Below, in pieces: positions 54,358 through 63,253 of a DNA stretch of 64,000 nt; the stretch's first letter is position 1; each line of letters opens with the position of its first letter. The position numbers were made by a program, and so were the translations under genes. Source of the stretch: Methanoplanus endosymbiosus (GTDB taxonomy: Archaea > Halobacteriota > Methanomicrobia > Methanomicrobiales > Methanomicrobiaceae); NCBI RefSeq assembly GCF_024662215.1, contig NZ_CP096115.1, positions 1,860,001 to 1,924,000 on the forward strand, given 5' to 3'. The notes under the pieces were generated by a model. It was given only the letters and a program-made list of their open reading frames with translations, was not told the origin of the DNA and did not search any database.

Positions 54358-54515
54358 ATGCCTTATTTAATTTTCATGTCTCATAAGGCATTTTATCATA
54401 AAAAATGGTCCGTAAATTAGCCATTTATTAAGGTTCTGTGCCTAAATATGACAGGTAGTTAGTTTGTAATTACCCAGAAACTAATATATTATTCTCTGCA
54501 ACTAATATATATTAG
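54358..54515 (+). promoter_or_regulatory. Promoter/operator region of the BREX-like operon
   Basis: Contains ATGCCTTAT/ATAAGGCAT (54358-54366 and 54383-54391), able to form a hairpin, and a repeated ACTAATATAT (54480-54489, 54501-54510). A perfect 14-bp palindrome CTAATATATATTAG (54502-54515) includes a TATA-like core about 50 bp before the first gene. A control protein could bind here. The 54112-54563 gap holds no gene. Confidence 0.45.
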
Positions 54516-54563
54516 ATTAATTGAAGTGGGTGGTTAAAAATTACAATTTTTGATTATTCTGAG

Positions 54564-56666
54564 GTGTTTGGCAAGTTAAAGAGAATTTATTTCTGGAATC
54601 GTTTGTCGGAGACTCAGGTAAATATACATGTTGATAAATCTGTAATACGCTACAATGGTTTGGTGCTGCCAGTTAGGATGCGTCCTTTTTTTGATGCAGA
54701 ATTTTTAAATCCAGGTGGTATATTGGAAATTAGTCTGATTCATGAGAATAGTGGGATTAAATACAGTTCTTGCATCCGGAGGGCAAATAATTTAGATGAA
54801 AATCAAATATCACCTACACGTATATATTGGGATGAAGCACTTAGTGATCTAATTGAATATTTAATTTTGGATGGGAATGATGTCTTAATATTAAAATTTA
54901 TAAAATTTACATTGGTTAAAAATAAGTATTATATTAATATTGGACGCAGTGATTTGCAATCTGGAAATGATCAGTTTAAGCGTCTAATTTCAAATCATGA
55001 AGATCCTGTGCTGCCTAAAATTATTAATAATTCTCAGGAAAACATTGTTGAACATCCACTCGCAAAACCAGATACGGTGGCAGGGTCTCATTTCAAGCAG
55101 ACGATTTATGAGGCGTGTGAACCTGAAATTAATGGAAATCGAATTAAGATGGAGTATGAAAAAATCCTTTGTCAAAATAAATTATCTCATAAATATAAAT
55201 TATATGCAAAAGTTCTCACAAAACAATTTCCACGAGGAATAAATCTCAATAATCAGCTTCAGGTTGTCAGGTGCATGGTTGCATTTAAAAAAGCTTTTTT
55301 TGAAAATTATAACGAAGAATGGACCGGGGATTACGATCAATTTATCAAGGATATTATAGAGATAACTGTTGCATGTGATGATACGACAATGTTGTCAATA
55401 ACATCATTAAATATTTCTGATTCCTTACTAAATGAGATAATTGTTCATGTTAATAATCTTTTTGAGTCAGGGGAAGCGATTGTTTCTTCTGATGAACTTT
55501 ATATCAAGTTTAAGCAAAGGTTACTCCAGACAAATATTTACAATTCCACCACGCTAGAGAATGTTGTTAGATACTATATAGGGGGTAAATACAATTTCAC
55601 TGATGGTTATATTTGTTCCCAAGAATTGTCCAGTATAGATGGTTATATTTTTGATAAAGTGTTAGCGGCACTTCTGAAATTTTCCGGTCCAATGTCTTAT
55701 GAGGAACTTATACGTACACTCCCCCATTTTCCTGATGAGAAAATTAGGGACTGCCTTAAAAGTTCCTCTAAAGTTATCAGAGGGAAGAAAGGATATTATA
55801 CTCATATCGATTGTTTTGATATTACGTTGCAAGATAAGGAGTTGCTCCTTACAACTATTAATGATAATATGCAAGATAATGTAATTACCACTGCGGGTCT
55901 TTTTGATGCATATCTGGCAATTAACCCTGATTTCTTTGATCGAAATTTCATAACTGATATCGTGTCGCTTAGTGACATTTTCAAATATTGTTATCCATCA
56001 AAATATACTCATAAACGTGGGCAGATAATTTTTGGAGACGGATTAATTCTCAGTTCAACCGAGAAGGTGGTACGTCATCTTATGTCAATGAAATCTTTCA
56101 CGTATCATGATATGGATGAATACAAAAATTCAAACCATTATAACGTTGATTGTCGAGGGGTTCTTAAACCAATCTTAAAAAAATATTTTCGCCTTGATGA
56201 AAATCGGTTTATTTCAATCGATCAAATAATTATTTCAGAGAACGTATTAAATGGTATTGAAAATTTGCTCATGGATGAATTAAAAATGGGGTATGTCTGT
56301 TCTGCAAATATCAAAAATTATCTATCATATCCATATATTGGATCTAATCCATGTACCCCATATCTTCTTGAGAGTATTATTAGGATTTACGGCAGCAAAT
56401 TCAGATGTCCATTGAAACTCATTGAGTATTATACTGGCTGCAAAAAACCCCGAGGAATTATTGTTATATTGGACTCAGATTTTACCACTTATGAGGATGT
56501 CCTGATAGATGTTCTAAAAAAGCAAAACAGCCGGGAACCATTTGAAAATCAAATGAAAGCAATAGAATATCTTAAAGAGAGAAATTATATGCAAACTGCT
56601 TTACGAGATGGATTCTCAAGCATCTACTCAAAAGCGATTGCTAAATACGATTTTTTTGGTATATAA
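54564..56666 (+). CDS. Unknown 700-aa protein, first gene of the BREX-like operon
   Basis: 700 aa, GTG start at 54564. The frame continues upstream without a stop to 54525, and a GGTGG site at 54529-54533 precedes an in-frame ATT, so the true start is uncertain. The N-terminal 130 residues are strand-rich (PVRMRPFFDAEFLNPGGILE, then SPTRIYWDEALSDLIEYLIL). The rest seems to be helical, with repeated winged-helix-like units (LLKFSGPMSYEELIRTLPHF and similar). I recognise no family and no catalytic motif. The stop abuts the next ATG without a gap, so it is part of the operon. It could be a target-recognition, regulatory or effector component. Strongly A+T-rich codons, as in the rest of the operon. 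Confidence 0.8.
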   Translation: MFGKLKRIYFWNRLSETQVNIHVDKSVIRYNGLVLPVRMRPFFDAEFLNPGGILEISLIHENSGIKYSSCIRRANNLDENQISPTRIYWDEALSDLIEYLILDGNDVLILKFIKFTLVKNKYYINIGRSDLQSGNDQFKRLISNHEDPVLPKIINNSQENIVEHPLAKPDTVAGSHFKQTIYEACEPEINGNRIKMEYEKILCQNKLSHKYKLYAKVLTKQFPRGINLNNQLQVVRCMVAFKKAFFENYNEEWTGDYDQFIKDIIEITVACDDTTMLSITSLNISDSLLNEIIVHVNNLFESGEAIVSSDELYIKFKQRLLQTNIYNSTTLENVVRYYIGGKYNFTDGYICSQELSSIDGYIFDKVLAALLKFSGPMSYEELIRTLPHFPDEKIRDCLKSSSKVIRGKKGYYTHIDCFDITLQDKELLLTTINDNMQDNVITTAGLFDAYLAINPDFFDRNFITDIVSLSDIFKYCYPSKYTHKRGQIIFGDGLILSSTEKVVRHLMSMKSFTYHDMDEYKNSNHYNVDCRGVLKPILKKYFRLDENRFISIDQIIISENVLNGIENLLMDELKMGYVCSANIKNYLSYPYIGSNPCTPYLLESIIRIYGSKFRCPLKLIEYYTGCKKPRGIIVILDSDFTTYEDVLIDVLKKQNSREPFENQMKAIEYLKERNYMQTALRDGFSSIYSKAIAKYDFFGI

Positions 56667-59039
56667 ATGTACAAATATGAATGGGATCCAGAAACAGGTG
56701 GATATCTACTTACAACAACTTCTGAAAGTATTGTTGGAAAAGAACTCCGGCCGGTATATTCTTCTGAATTAGATTTACTAGGATTTAACAAATATTGGAC
56801 TTATCCAAGAGATGATACAAAACCTTTGCTCTGGGCAGAAAATAACTTATATTATTATTTAGGAAGAATTGTTGGTAAAACGAGTGGTGGAAGTCTCTAT
56901 AACCGACCTACACTCATAATTATTGAGGATGGATTGGAATTAACCTTTGTAGATGTAGCACTAATGGTGAATAAAAATCGTGTCATAATGGATGCTCTTG
57001 TTCATGATACACTTCTCACGATCTATGCTACATACCAACAGTTCAAAAATAACATTGATATTTTTTACGTTGCATTCAGTGGAGGAAAAGATTCAATAGT
57101 TGCACTTGATTTAGTACATCGTACTCTTCCAAAAAATGAATTTCTGGTTTTGTTTGGAGATACAGACATGGAACTTCCAGATACATACTTGTTTATGAAT
57201 GTTATATCAAAATTTTACAACGATATTTCCTTCCATGTGGCCCGTGCTGAAATAACCTCTGTCGAATCTTGGAATATATTTGGTCCCCCAGCACGTGGTA
57301 TTCGCTGGTGTTGCAGTGTGCATAAGACAGCTCCACAAATTAGGTATTTGCGTAATTTATTTAAAAAATCAAACGTAAGAGGGATGGCTTTTACGGGAAT
57401 CCGGGCAGAAGAAAGTAATGCCCGTTTCTTATATGACATGGTGAGTGTCAGTAAAAAGCACCCTGGACAGGCAAGTTGCCATCCAATTCTTCAATGGAAT
57501 TCTGCGGAGCTTTTCCTATATATCTATGGTAATAATCTCCCCCTCAACGAAGCATATAAAAAAGGGAATTCGCGCGTAGGTTGTCTATTATGTCCGATGT
57601 CTGGAGGGAAACATGAGTTCATCAAGATGTCTTGTTATCCAGATGTGATGACAAAATACATAGACATAATTCGGAATACCAGTTCAAAAACCTTTGATCG
57701 ATTATCAGATATGGATCACTTCATAGAAGATGGTGGATGGAAAATACGTTGTTCTGGACGTGAAATAAAAACTGGTAAAAACCTTATAGATGTGATAAGT
57801 AACAAAAAAGAGCTAAGAATCATCTCCAAATGTCCGGCGGATGACTGGAGTGAATGGATAAAAGCACTAGGGGAGTTCTGCCAAATAGATAACAATTGCT
57901 ATCTTGTAACATACAATAATGCGACATATCATTTTACTGTTACCAAAAATGAAAACCAGTCTTTGGAAGTGATTTTGCCACTAATTGGGGGAGGTAAAAG
58001 TGAAATTTATTTTGTTTCACTATTCAAAAATGTTTTTCGCAAAGCTGCCTATTGCAGAAGATGCGGAGTATGTGCAGCAGAATGTAAGTTTGGATGTATC
58101 ACTATGAACCCAGACTCTATGAAAATTGATGGCAATGAATGCAAACATTGTGCTCAATGTCTAAAAATTAAATACGGATGCTTAATATGTTCGTCAATAA
58201 AATTACCATTAAGCAAAGGGACTGAAAAAATGGTTGGAATGGATAGATATATGACATTTGGATTCCGGAAAGAATGGCTTGATTCATATTTCAAAGATCC
58301 TGATAAATTCTGGGATCATAATGATTTAGGAAGTAAGATGATTCCGGTATTCAAAAAATTTTTACGGGATGCAGGGATTATCTCTGGAAAAAGAGATCTT
58401 ACACTTACCAGAACAGGACAACTGCTCAGGTCTATAGGTTCAGATTCTGAGGTTACATGGGCAATTATTCTGGTTAATCTCTCATACACTCCTCAAATTG
58501 GATGGTATGTAAGAAATATTGTTCCTGGTACCAGTTATACAATGCAAGATCTCAAGGCGCTCCTTCCCGAAGATATCAAAGACACAGTGAAACGCAATAT
58601 TGTGAGTGCTTACCGTAATATTATGGTACAAACTCCGATTGGAAGCCAGATTGGACTTGGTCACCCTCAAAAATCCGGTTCAAATGTAAAATATTTGGAG
58701 AGAATAAAATGGGAAAATCCGATTCCTGAAGTAATATTATATGCCTTCTACAGATATGCAGAAGAAAATATTCAGGAAGATGATAGTATTCGTGACAATG
58801 TTAACTACCGGTTTACATTAACCGAGATCTTATCCGAAGATCCAGACATTTCCGGATTGAGTCCCTCACAGATATTTGATATTGATAGAGATACATTCAG
58901 GCACATTCTTGAAGGGTTGTCTATTGAGTATTCAGAGTATATTTCAACTTCTTTTACCCATGATTTAGACAATATTGTTCTTTCTCAAAATAAAACATCA
59001 GAAGAGATTCTTGAAAATGTCATGGTGGCGATAAAATGA
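56667..59039 (+). CDS. brxP: BrxP-like PAPS-reductase/ferredoxin/DUF4007-like fusion
   Basis: 790 aa. After an N-terminal part (1-130), a PP-loop adenylyl-binding domain has AFSGGKDSIVAL (138-143 core), with cysteines at 215-216 (GIRWCCSVHK), 271 and 306/309 (VGCLLCP) that could hold an Fe-S cluster, as in DndC-type and archaeal PAPS reductases. A ferredoxin-like module follows (463-508: CRRCGVCAAECKFGC, CKHCAQCLKIKYGCLIC). The C-terminal about 250 residues resemble DUF4007 (FGFRKEWLDSYFKD, LTRTGQLLRSIG, WYVRN). Type 4 BREX carries a PAPS-reductase protein at this place. The fold suggests sulfur activation or DNA phosphorothioation, which is inferred. The gene starts directly after the 700-aa gene and overlaps brxC by 4 bp. 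Confidence 0.85.
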   Translation: MYKYEWDPETGGYLLTTTSESIVGKELRPVYSSELDLLGFNKYWTYPRDDTKPLLWAENNLYYYLGRIVGKTSGGSLYNRPTLIIIEDGLELTFVDVALMVNKNRVIMDALVHDTLLTIYATYQQFKNNIDIFYVAFSGGKDSIVALDLVHRTLPKNEFLVLFGDTDMELPDTYLFMNVISKFYNDISFHVARAEITSVESWNIFGPPARGIRWCCSVHKTAPQIRYLRNLFKKSNVRGMAFTGIRAEESNARFLYDMVSVSKKHPGQASCHPILQWNSAELFLYIYGNNLPLNEAYKKGNSRVGCLLCPMSGGKHEFIKMSCYPDVMTKYIDIIRNTSSKTFDRLSDMDHFIEDGGWKIRCSGREIKTGKNLIDVISNKKELRIISKCPADDWSEWIKALGEFCQIDNNCYLVTYNNATYHFTVTKNENQSLEVILPLIGGGKSEIYFVSLFKNVFRKAAYCRRCGVCAAECKFGCITMNPDSMKIDGNECKHCAQCLKIKYGCLICSSIKLPLSKGTEKMVGMDRYMTFGFRKEWLDSYFKDPDKFWDHNDLGSKMIPVFKKFLRDAGIISGKRDLTLTRTGQLLRSIGSDSEVTWAIILVNLSYTPQIGWYVRNIVPGTSYTMQDLKALLPEDIKDTVKRNIVSAYRNIMVQTPIGSQIGLGHPQKSGSNVKYLERIKWENPIPEVILYAFYRYAEENIQEDDSIRDNVNYRFTLTEILSEDPDISGLSPSQIFDIDRDTFRHILEGLSIEYSEYISTSFTHDLDNIVLSQNKTSEEILENVMVAIK

Positions 59040-62000
59040 TGAGTAATAATATGACTGATATTGTATATGATAATTTTTTTGAAATTGATCCAAATTATTT
59101 CCCTATGATGACAGAAGAACTCATCAAATCTGAAGATGGTAAATGGAAGGGATTCTACCCACATGAAAAATTTGTAGAGTTAATTAAACATACTGTAAAT
59201 ACGCTCAATCGTCACGAAAAACAATCTCTCTGGGTCACAGGGGCATATGGTACAGGTAAGTCTCATGCAGTTCTGACGATAAAATGTATGCTTGAAGCGA
59301 AAAGAGAGGATGTAACCGAGTATTTTGAAAAGAATGATCTCGATATGGATCTCTGCAGTCGCCTTAACAACCTAAAAGGACAAGGGCATATTCTCACCGT
59401 TTACCGGAATGGATCTGCAAGTATTGACTCAACAGCAGCTCTCACTCTTGCAATTCAGAGCAGTATTAAAAAGGCACTGGAAGAGCAGGGTATTGAAAAT
59501 AAATCAAATATTACATTAAAAGAGACAATTGTCAATAGATTAACTACAAAAAAAATTTATTCAGATTATATTGACAAATTAATGCAGGAAAAATACAACT
59601 ATCTCTTTTCACCCTATTCTAATGTTACAAGTTTTCTTGAGGCAATTCAAAACTCTGATGATGAAATATCAAATCAGCTTATCAATAAATATCTCAATAT
59701 GCTCAATATGGAGGGGATAAGTGGACATCCTATCGAACCAAATGATTTAGTTCGGTGGATAGATGAAGTTCTCAAGGCAAATAACTTAACTTCTATTTTC
59801 TTTATCTGGGATGAGTTCACTGAATTTTTCAAGATCAATCAAAATAAACTCACAGGTCTTCAGGAAATTGCGGAATCTACACAACATATGCCATTTGTTC
59901 TGATGCTGGTTACCCATATTTCCGGAAAACAATTGCCATTAGGTGATTCCAAAAAAATTTCCGATCGCTTTGCTCCTCCAATTGAGATATGTCTGCCAGA
60001 TAATACCGCGTTTAAACTCATGGGAAAAGCACTTGCAGTAAAGGATAATCAGGAGGTTTGTTCACAGTGGCAAACCCTTAGAAGTGAACTTTGGAGTAAT
60101 GTATGCAATTCGGGCAAGCTTGTTATCAGATCAACAAATAATAAAGTGACAGAAAATGATTTTAAGGAAATATTACCGATCCACCCATATGCAGCTCTGA
60201 TTCTTAAACATCTATCCGCCCGTTTCAATTCCAATCAAAGAAGTATGTTTGAGTTCATAAAAGGAGGGGATGTTAAATCAGAATCCATAAGTTTCAAATC
60301 ATTTATTCACCAAACCGGACCTTTCTCCCCTATTCCATATCTTACTTGTGACAAATTATGGGATTACTTCTACAGTAGTGACAAAGCCCGATTAGATACA
60401 GAACTTAAGGATTTATTGAACACATACAATATTCATAAAGACAACAAGGCATTTGATTCAGATACATTATTGATCTTAAAAACAACCCTACTTCTTCAGG
60501 GTCTTTCAAATCAAGCATGGAATGTCCCGATACTGAAGCCAACACTGAATAATTTGACATATGCCTTTGAAGGAACCGATCTCGCAAAAGTTCGAATAGA
60601 ACAGATCCTTGAGATTCTTATAGGAAATGGTGTTTTATCTTCGCATCCCGGCAAAAATAGTGAAATAGAATATGTCGCTCTTCGTGCTAACAGTGACACT
60701 GCGGTAATCAGTCAGTTAGTGCAGGAAATGTCAAAAAAATATACAACACTGGAACTTATTCAAAAGAACAATGATCTCGATAAGTTATTTGAATTACCCG
60801 AGGAGCTCTCTCTTCGGTATGAATCATCATATTTAACGATCACTAACATTGACGCTGCATTAAAACGTAAAGTAAATAATCCTCCAAACAAAATTCGATT
60901 GTTTTTCACATTTGCTAAAGATGATCAGGAAGCAAGCATCATTAATGAAAAAATCCAGAATTTCCTATCGGCATGTTTGGATTCTGGAATAATTATTGTA
61001 GACACGTCATTATCTTCGCTTAAATCCAAAAATTATGATGATATTATTGAATGTCTGGCAAATGTGCGTTACTGGAAAGATAAGAATATTTCAAAACAAG
61101 TTACCGCATATGATAGTCGAGTAACTGATATCATTAATCAATGGAATAAGGAACTCATAAATGGAGTATTCGTTCTCTATGATTCTTCTCATAATGGACA
61201 GAAATTCTATAGTTTTGATTTACTTACAAGGCAACTAAGGCAGATCAATGAAGAACGTTTCCCGAAAGGTATTGAACGTCTTTCCAATTCGAAGACACTG
61301 CGTACTATCCAACAATCAAAGAGAGGAGCAATTATGGCGGCATCTGGTGGTGAGAAACCATCCGGAATGTTTAATTCTCTTGTCCAGCCTCTTTCTGAGA
61401 TCTGGACTGATAATTATTATTGGGGGCATGCACCAGATCATCTCTTATCACAGATTAAAAATGAACTTAAAATTTTCATGGATAAGAGGTTTACTAAAGA
61501 TGGAAAGGTAGACATATACGATATATGGGACTTTCTGACACGTCCGCCCTATGGATTTCTCCCATGTAGTTTAAGTGCTTTTGTTCTTGGTTTCCTTCTT
61601 CGGGAATATGCAAATGACCAGTACACCTGGTCTAACGGCTCAATAGCAGAGCCAATGTCAGCTGAAAAGCTTGGAGAACTCATAGATGGTGCCATAAAAT
61701 CAATTCCTGGAAATCGTCCGTCTTCTCGATATATTGTACAAATGACTGAGGAAGAAAAAGAATTCATGAATTCTTCTGCGTTCGTATTTAATGTCCCTTC
61801 CGTCCAGTGTACTTCAATTGAAAATACCCGTAACAAGATCATTAATGCAATAAATGGACTTCGGTATCCACTTTGGGCATTAAAAAACTACATCGACTCA
61901 CAAAATACTACACAAAAAGATCTTCTCAAAAATATCATTGATGATTACTGCTCTATTTCAAGTAGTTCCCCAGATGCCAAAAAGGTAGTTAAAGCAAAAG

Positions 62001-63229
62001 TCAATTCAATTGGGAAGACGTTTCAGCAACATGCTGGATTGAGCAATGCGGTTCGGGATCTAATCACACCCCAAAACACAAGGGAAGGTATGGATCTCTA
62101 TGTTCGGGCCACATATCCGGATTTAATTACAATTGCACAATCACTTAATGATAATAATTATCTTGAAGCCATTAAAAACAGATTCAGTGCGGATAGTGCT
62201 TGGTTGTGGTGTAGCGATGATATCGATAATGCAATCATGGAAGTTGTCAGTGATTATCGGATTTTTGATTCCAGTAATCATTTCATTGGAACAAAAACAT
62301 CAATCCAAGATGTAATTAGAGAGTGGAATAATAAATTGAATGAGATCCGTATTCCTTTTGATATTATCCTGTCCTCTGAGGAACAGTTAACAAAACCACT
62401 CACCATGCTCTTTAACATGTGTAAGACAAGATCACTCTCATCTTCTGATAAGAGGGAACTAAGTGATGTGTTACAGTCATATAAAATAGAGTTGGATGAA
62501 TTTTTTTGTTCTGACACTCAAATTCGAATATTCAATGAGAATTTTTCTGATAAATTCGCCAATCTAAGTATAGACAAAATTAAGGATTTGTATTTATCTC
62601 TTCCAAGAGGGCAGATTTATCAGTCAAAATCAGAATATGATCAGCGTGTTGTGGCTAAGATTGAAGATCTTCGCTGTGTTCAGCTCTATCAGCATCTAGA
62701 AAGTGAATGGTATAGAATATCCGGAGAAGTGGATCCAAAAGTATGGTCTAACAAGTATGAACTGCCGATACTGTACCTTTTCGATGATGAACCTGGAAAA
62801 GCAAGAGACCTTTGTTCCATTCTTTTAAATAAAGGATCCAGCGATGAATCTAAAATAGAGGGAGCAACAGCGTTCCTCAAAAACTGTTCTGACTTTGCAA
62901 AAATTAAAGATATGGAATATATCCAGATGGTGTTCCAGAAAAAAATACTTGGGGATTATGAGTATGTAATTGAACCAGAGGATATTTCCGCCCTTATTTT
63001 GGAACTCAAGTCCAAAGTTGATGAAGACATCTATTCATGGGTTGACAAGAGAACTCTTGTAGATAAAGTCGTGGAGGACTATGCAAAAAAATCATATCTT
63101 AAATCAGGATTTACGAAAGCATTCTCAAAGATTGATAATATGTCTCCGGATGAGGCAAAAAAATATCTCAAAGATCTTATCAAAAACGATCTGCGGGTAG
63201 GTATTGCAATCATCAGGCGTTTGGAATGA
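59036..63229 (+). CDS. brxC: BrxC/PglY-type P-loop ATPase
   Basis: 1397 aa, in the family's size range. Walker A is GAYGTGKS at 69-76, and Walker B is FFIWDE at about 255-260, followed by a sensor-like strand (FVLMLVTHISG). A long helical remainder covers residues 300-1397. BrxC/PglY proteins are ATPases essential for BREX defence and thought to drive assembly on DNA. The ATG overlaps the brxP stop (ATGA), and the next gene follows 24 bp later. No frameshift is seen over the full length, which supports a functional locus. A DUF499-type ATPase is a close alternative label within the same family. Confidence 0.87.
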   Translation: MMSNNMTDIVYDNFFEIDPNYFPMMTEELIKSEDGKWKGFYPHEKFVELIKHTVNTLNRHEKQSLWVTGAYGTGKSHAVLTIKCMLEAKREDVTEYFEKNDLDMDLCSRLNNLKGQGHILTVYRNGSASIDSTAALTLAIQSSIKKALEEQGIENKSNITLKETIVNRLTTKKIYSDYIDKLMQEKYNYLFSPYSNVTSFLEAIQNSDDEISNQLINKYLNMLNMEGISGHPIEPNDLVRWIDEVLKANNLTSIFFIWDEFTEFFKINQNKLTGLQEIAESTQHMPFVLMLVTHISGKQLPLGDSKKISDRFAPPIEICLPDNTAFKLMGKALAVKDNQEVCSQWQTLRSELWSNVCNSGKLVIRSTNNKVTENDFKEILPIHPYAALILKHLSARFNSNQRSMFEFIKGGDVKSESISFKSFIHQTGPFSPIPYLTCDKLWDYFYSSDKARLDTELKDLLNTYNIHKDNKAFDSDTLLILKTTLLLQGLSNQAWNVPILKPTLNNLTYAFEGTDLAKVRIEQILEILIGNGVLSSHPGKNSEIEYVALRANSDTAVISQLVQEMSKKYTTLELIQKNNDLDKLFELPEELSLRYESSYLTITNIDAALKRKVNNPPNKIRLFFTFAKDDQEASIINEKIQNFLSACLDSGIIIVDTSLSSLKSKNYDDIIECLANVRYWKDKNISKQVTAYDSRVTDIINQWNKELINGVFVLYDSSHNGQKFYSFDLLTRQLRQINEERFPKGIERLSNSKTLRTIQQSKRGAIMAASGGEKPSGMFNSLVQPLSEIWTDNYYWGHAPDHLLSQIKNELKIFMDKRFTKDGKVDIYDIWDFLTRPPYGFLPCSLSAFVLGFLLREYANDQYTWSNGSIAEPMSAEKLGELIDGAIKSIPGNRPSSRYIVQMTEEEKEFMNSSAFVFNVPSVQCTSIENTRNKIINAINGLRYPLWALKNYIDSQNTTQKDLLKNIIDDYCSISSSSPDAKKVVKAKVNSIGKTFQQHAGLSNAVRDLITPQNTREGMDLYVRATYPDLITIAQSLNDNNYLEAIKNRFSADSAWLWCSDDIDNAIMEVVSDYRIFDSSNHFIGTKTSIQDVIREWNNKLNEIRIPFDIILSSEEQLTKPLTMLFNMCKTRSLSSSDKRELSDVLQSYKIELDEFFCSDTQIRIFNENFSDKFANLSIDKIKDLYLSLPRGQIYQSKSEYDQRVVAKIEDLRCVQLYQHLESEWYRISGEVDPKVWSNKYELPILYLFDDEPGKARDLCSILLNKGSSDESKIEGATAFLKNCSDFAKIKDMEYIQMVFQKKILGDYEYVIEPEDISALILELKSKVDEDIYSWVDKRTLVDKVVEDYAKKSYLKSGFTKAFSKIDNMSPDEAKKYLKDLIKNDLRVGIAIIRRLE

Positions 63230-63253
63230 TCCTGTAAATATTGGGTTAAGATC

